Source: UBA724 sp964229545
GTDB lineage: Bacteria; Bacteroidota; Bacteroidia; Flavobacteriales; Flavobacteriaceae
Direction of reading: 5' to 3'
NCBI GenBank assembly: GCA_964229545.1
Contig: CAXRDP010000001.1
Coordinates: 1-7,829 of the forward strand
DNA length: 7,829 nt
Part shown: in pieces, positions 5,533 through 7,829 of the stretch
Numbering within the stretch: position 1 is the first letter of the stretch
Layout of the letters: every line of letters starts with the position of its first letter
Program-made: the position numbers and the translations under genes
Notes under the pieces: generated by a model
The model's database searches: none
Told to the model about the DNA's origin: nothing
What the model saw: the letters and a program-made list of their open reading frames with translations, nothing else

Positions 5533-6569
5533 TGGGTCTTAAGTCATTACAAGCACGTCAGAGCGAACTTTCGGACACAGACCGCCAACTTGAAATTCTC
5601 TCCAATGGGATTTTTGCCGACGGCCAACTGCCCAAATTCACCAAACAAATTGGAGGGCCACTCAAACCCAACAAACTGGAAATACTCCAAATCAATATGG
5701 GCTATATGTGCAACCAAGTATGTGCGCATTGCCATGTGGATGCAGGTCCTGATCGCAAAGAAATCATGACCCAAAAAACCCTTGAGTTGTGCCTGGATGT
5801 ATGTGATAATTATGACATTGGTACGCTCGACCTTACAGGCGGTGCCCCTGAAATGAACCCCCATTTTAGGTGGTTTGTAGAGCAGGCGCGTTCCAAAGTT
5901 AACGACCTGATTGTGCGCTCCAACCTGACCATTTTGACAGCCAACAAAACCTTTAGCGAACTGCCAGAATTCTTTGCCCAACACAAAGTACATGTGGTGT
6001 CGTCCCTACCGTTTTACCGACGCAACAAAACCGACCGCCAACGAGGAAACGGGGTCTTTGACAAGTCTGTCAAAGCCTTGCAAATACTCAACAATCTAGG
6101 CTACGGACAAGCGGATACCGGTCTCCAACTCGACTTGGTGTACAACCCTGCCGGTGCTTTTTTGCCCGCTGACCAAAAGGAGTTAGAAGCTGATTTTAAA
6201 AAGGCCTTATTGGATGATTTTGGCATTGTTTTCAACCAATTGTTTGCCATCACCAATTTGCCCATCAGTCGGTTTTTGGATTACCTGATTGCTACAGACA
6301 ACTACGAAGACTATATGCGTGAGTTGGTATCGGCCTACAACCCAACTGCCTTGGAGAATGTGATGTGTACCAACACCCTTTCTGTAGGTTGGGATGGCAG
6401 TTTGTACGATTGTGATTTTAACCAAATGCTACAAATGAAAATTGACCATCCCGTGGGTCATATTGGGGATTACAGCTCCGCGATCAACGACCGCAATATC
6501 CGTGTTTCACAACACTGCTACGGATGCACCGCCGGTGCAGGTAGCAGTTGCCAAGGAGCCTTGACCTGA
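5532..6569 (+). CDS. arsS: Arsenosugar biosynthesis radical SAM enzyme ArsS
   Basis: A 345-residue radical SAM protein. Characterised ArsS joins the 5'-deoxyadenosyl group of SAM to the arsenic of dimethylarsenite, giving 5'-deoxy-5'-dimethylarsinoyl-adenosine. Visible features are the 4Fe-4S motif CNQVCAHC (Cys60, Cys64, Cys67), the SAM-binding TGGAPEMNP (102-110), and a Cys-rich C-terminal part with Cys279, Cys294, Cys329, Cys332 and Cys340 (HCYGCTAGAGSSC), presumed to bind an auxiliary cluster. Some relatives carry selenocysteine in this family; here all such positions read Cys. The ATG at 5532 overlaps the stop of the preceding gene by one base. A longer reading from 5370 would be out-of-frame coding over that gene and is rejected. 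The gene ends with tandem TGA TGA, and the next ATG lies within them. Neighbours (AhpD-like, glycosyltransferase, nucleoside phosphorylase) agree with the role. No arsM is in the window, so the true substrate is not proven. Confidence 0.93.
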   Translation: MGLKSLQARQSELSDTDRQLEILSNGIFADGQLPKFTKQIGGPLKPNKLEILQINMGYMCNQVCAHCHVDAGPDRKEIMTQKTLELCLDVCDNYDIGTLDLTGGAPEMNPHFRWFVEQARSKVNDLIVRSNLTILTANKTFSELPEFFAQHKVHVVSSLPFYRRNKTDRQRGNGVFDKSVKALQILNNLGYGQADTGLQLDLVYNPAGAFLPADQKELEADFKKALLDDFGIVFNQLFAITNLPISRFLDYLIATDNYEDYMRELVSAYNPTALENVMCTNTLSVGWDGSLYDCDFNQMLQMKIDHPVGHIGDYSSAINDRNIRVSQHCYGCTAGAGSSCQGALT

Positions 6570-7159
6570 TGAAAAGAGTGGTTGTTTTTGTGAAAAACCC
6601 CGTAGCTGGTCAGGTAAAAACCCGACTGGCTGCCCAAATTGGCCATTCGGCGGCTTTGGCGATTTACAAAGACTTGGTAAAACACACGGCGCAAGTCTGT
6701 CAAGACTTTCCCCATGCGGTGTATTACAGTCAAGAGGTTATGGACAATGATGATTTTAAAACACAGTCAAAACACCTGCAGCAAGGCACAAACCTCGGCG
6801 ATCGCATGCGCAATGCCCTTCAAGAAGGTTTTTCTTTGGGCTATACGCATCAAGTCCTGATAGGCAGTGACCTTCCTGAGCTTAGCAACGACCTTTTGTC
6901 ACAAGCCTTTGACCAGCTCAATGCGCATGAAATTGTGATAGGTCCTGCCCAAGACGGCGGGTATTATTTGATAGGAATGCGTGCGCCCTACATAGAAGTG
7001 TTTGAAAAGATAGCATGGAGTACGGACCGAGTTTTGACGCAAACCCTTCAACACTGCAAAGACTACAGTATCCTAAAAACACTCACGGACATAGACACCC
7101 AAGAAGATTTAAAAGCTTTTCCCAAACTACAAAAACACATTTATGAAAGAACAAATTGA
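6569..7159 (+). CDS. TIGR04282-type arsenosugar glycosyltransferase
   Basis: A 196-residue GT-A-fold protein of the rSAM-associated transferase 1 group (TIGR04282), usually found beside ArsS. Features: the N-terminal nucleotide-binding strand and loop FVKNPVAGQVKTRLA (7-21), IGSDLPEL (98-105, with Asp101 as probable metal/nucleotide ligand), GPAQDGGYYLIGM (125-137) and WSTDRVLTQTL (150-160). It is presumed to attach or exchange a group on the arsenic-bearing ribose after adenine is removed; donor and acceptor are not known to me. The ATG at 6569 lies within the ArsS stop (TGATG, 1-nt overlap) and gives the expected MKRVVVFVKN N-terminus; an upstream TTG at 6548 would only add seven unrelated residues. 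Its end overlaps the next gene by 17 nt. It has no signal peptide or membrane segment, so it is cytoplasmic. The family is clear; the reaction is inferred. Confidence 0.9.
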   Translation: MKRVVVFVKNPVAGQVKTRLAAQIGHSAALAIYKDLVKHTAQVCQDFPHAVYYSQEVMDNDDFKTQSKHLQQGTNLGDRMRNALQEGFSLGYTHQVLIGSDLPELSNDLLSQAFDQLNAHEIVIGPAQDGGYYLIGMRAPYIEVFEKIAWSTDRVLTQTLQHCKDYSILKTLTDIDTQEDLKAFPKLQKHIYERTN

Positions 7160-7829
7160 AGAAGCAGTAGATTATTTGAAAGAACATGGTTTTGAGGCGC
7201 CCGAGGTGGGTGTCATTTTGGGTACAGGCATGGGCAAGTTGGTCAACGAAATGGACATTCAGCAAAGTATCAGCTACAATCATATTCCGCATTTTCCGGC
7301 TTCGCGCGTAGAATTTCACAAAGGCAAACTACACTACGGTCAACTGGGTGGGAAAACGGTCTTGGTCATGCAGGGTCGTTTCCACCTTTATGAAGGTTAC
7401 GATTTGTTGCAAATCACTTTTCCGGTACGTGTGATGCATGCGCTGGGCATCAAGCACCTACTCATCAGCAATGCGGCCGGCGCCATCAATACCCAGTTTA
7501 ATAAAGGAGAACTGATGCTGCTTACCGACCACATCAACCTGCAGGGTGGATCGCCTTTGGCCTTCAAGGGAGTGGAAACTTTTGGGGAGCGGTTTGTGGA
7601 CATGATTGCACCCTATGACAATTCACTAAACCAAAGCATTCGCCAATCGGCTCGAGAACACCAAATCCATCTCAATGAGGGTGTCTATGCCTCGGTAGTA
7701 GGCCCACACTTAGAAACACGCGCCGAATACCGCTACTTGGGCATCATAGGAGCCGATGCGGTCGGGATGTCTACTGTGCCTGAGGTGATCGTGGCCAATC
7801 ATTTGGATTTGCCCTGCGCGGCTATTTCC
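7143..7829 (+). CDS. Purine nucleoside phosphorylase, 3' end beyond window
   Basis: Trimeric-type purine nucleoside phosphorylase, which cleaves a purine nucleoside with phosphate to free base and ribose 1-phosphate. 229 codons are visible out of about 270 usual; the last part, with the base-binding Asn, is cut off. Motifs: phosphate loop LGTGMG (26-31), VEFHKGKL (56-63, with His59 as phosphate ligand), GRFHLYEGY (78-86), NAAGA (110-114), GPHLETRAEY (187-196) and GADAVGMSTVPE (203-214). The ATG at 7143 lies 17 nt inside the glycosyltransferase gene and gives a normal N-terminus; tight coupling indicates co-expression with arsS. It may simply salvage purines, but in this operon it is a good candidate for removing adenine from the ArsS product to give an arsenic-bearing ribose 1-phosphate. 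The family is certain, the arsenic role an inference. Confidence 0.94.
   Translation, partial: MKEQIEEAVDYLKEHGFEAPEVGVILGTGMGKLVNEMDIQQSISYNHIPHFPASRVEFHKGKLHYGQLGGKTVLVMQGRFHLYEGYDLLQITFPVRVMHALGIKHLLISNAAGAINTQFNKGELMLLTDHINLQGGSPLAFKGVETFGERFVDMIAPYDNSLNQSIRQSAREHQIHLNEGVYASVVGPHLETRAEYRYLGIIGADAVGMSTVPEVIVANHLDLPCAAIS

Noticed and set aside
6567..6572. Possible selenocysteine TGA at the end of arsS, since the family includes selenoproteins
   Set aside because: Two TGA codons stand in tandem, all expected Cys are already present, and the next gene begins within them. I see no reason for read-through.
7187..7718. Leu190 in GPHLET of the phosphorylase in place of the aromatic residue of the human enzyme, as a sign of altered specificity
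   Set aside because: As far as I recall, Leu is common at this place in Bacteroidota homologues, so it is not evidence for an unusual substrate.

Overview
The window looks like chromosomal DNA of a member of the Bacteroidota (Flavobacteriia or a close relative). The evidence is: (i) promoters of the Bacteroidota type (TTTG, about 19-20 bp, TAnnTTTG) in the two main intergenic gaps; (ii) no Shine-Dalgarno sequence before any gene; (iii) a gene order coaX, outer-membrane protein, TPR protein, lptC that I recognise from that phylum; and (iv) a tRNA without an encoded CCA end. The DNA is densely coding and looks like ordinary chromosome, with no insertion sequence, prophage, CRISPR array or sign of recent transfer.

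Left half, minus strand (1-3900): one tightly packed operon read from right to left. coaX (type III pantothenate kinase, first step of coenzyme A synthesis) overlaps by 4 nt a 416-residue beta-rich outer-membrane protein. Two nucleotides on is a 461-residue exported TPR protein, and two nucleotides further is lptC (lipoprotein of the lipopolysaccharide export machine), which begins with TTG and runs off the left edge. Apart from coaX, all products are exported and appear to belong to envelope assembly.

Middle (3901-4135): a compact control region. A coaX promoter candidate faces left. A well-formed promoter faces right and drives a single tRNA-Phe(GAA) gene that ends in a strong UUCG-loop terminator. 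A 12-bp tandem duplication fills the short gap before the next gene.

Right half, plus strand (4136-7829): fbp (class I fructose-1,6-bisphosphatase) is followed by a second promoter with an ordered set of TTTGAG/CTCAAA half-sites, then four genes joined by 1-nt or 17-nt overlaps: an AhpD-like peroxidase-like protein, the radical SAM enzyme ArsS, a TIGR04282-type glycosyltransferase and a purine nucleoside phosphorylase (cut by the right edge). This is an arsenosugar-type gene set. ArsS is known to transfer the 5'-deoxyadenosyl group of SAM to dimethylarsenite. Phosphorolysis of the adenine by the phosphorylase, followed by glycosyl transfer, would be a logical continuation, and the way the phosphorylase gene is locked into the operon supports a dedicated role. 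No arsM methyltransferase lies in the window, so the arsenic substrate is an inference. The most interesting points are this operon and its candidate operator.
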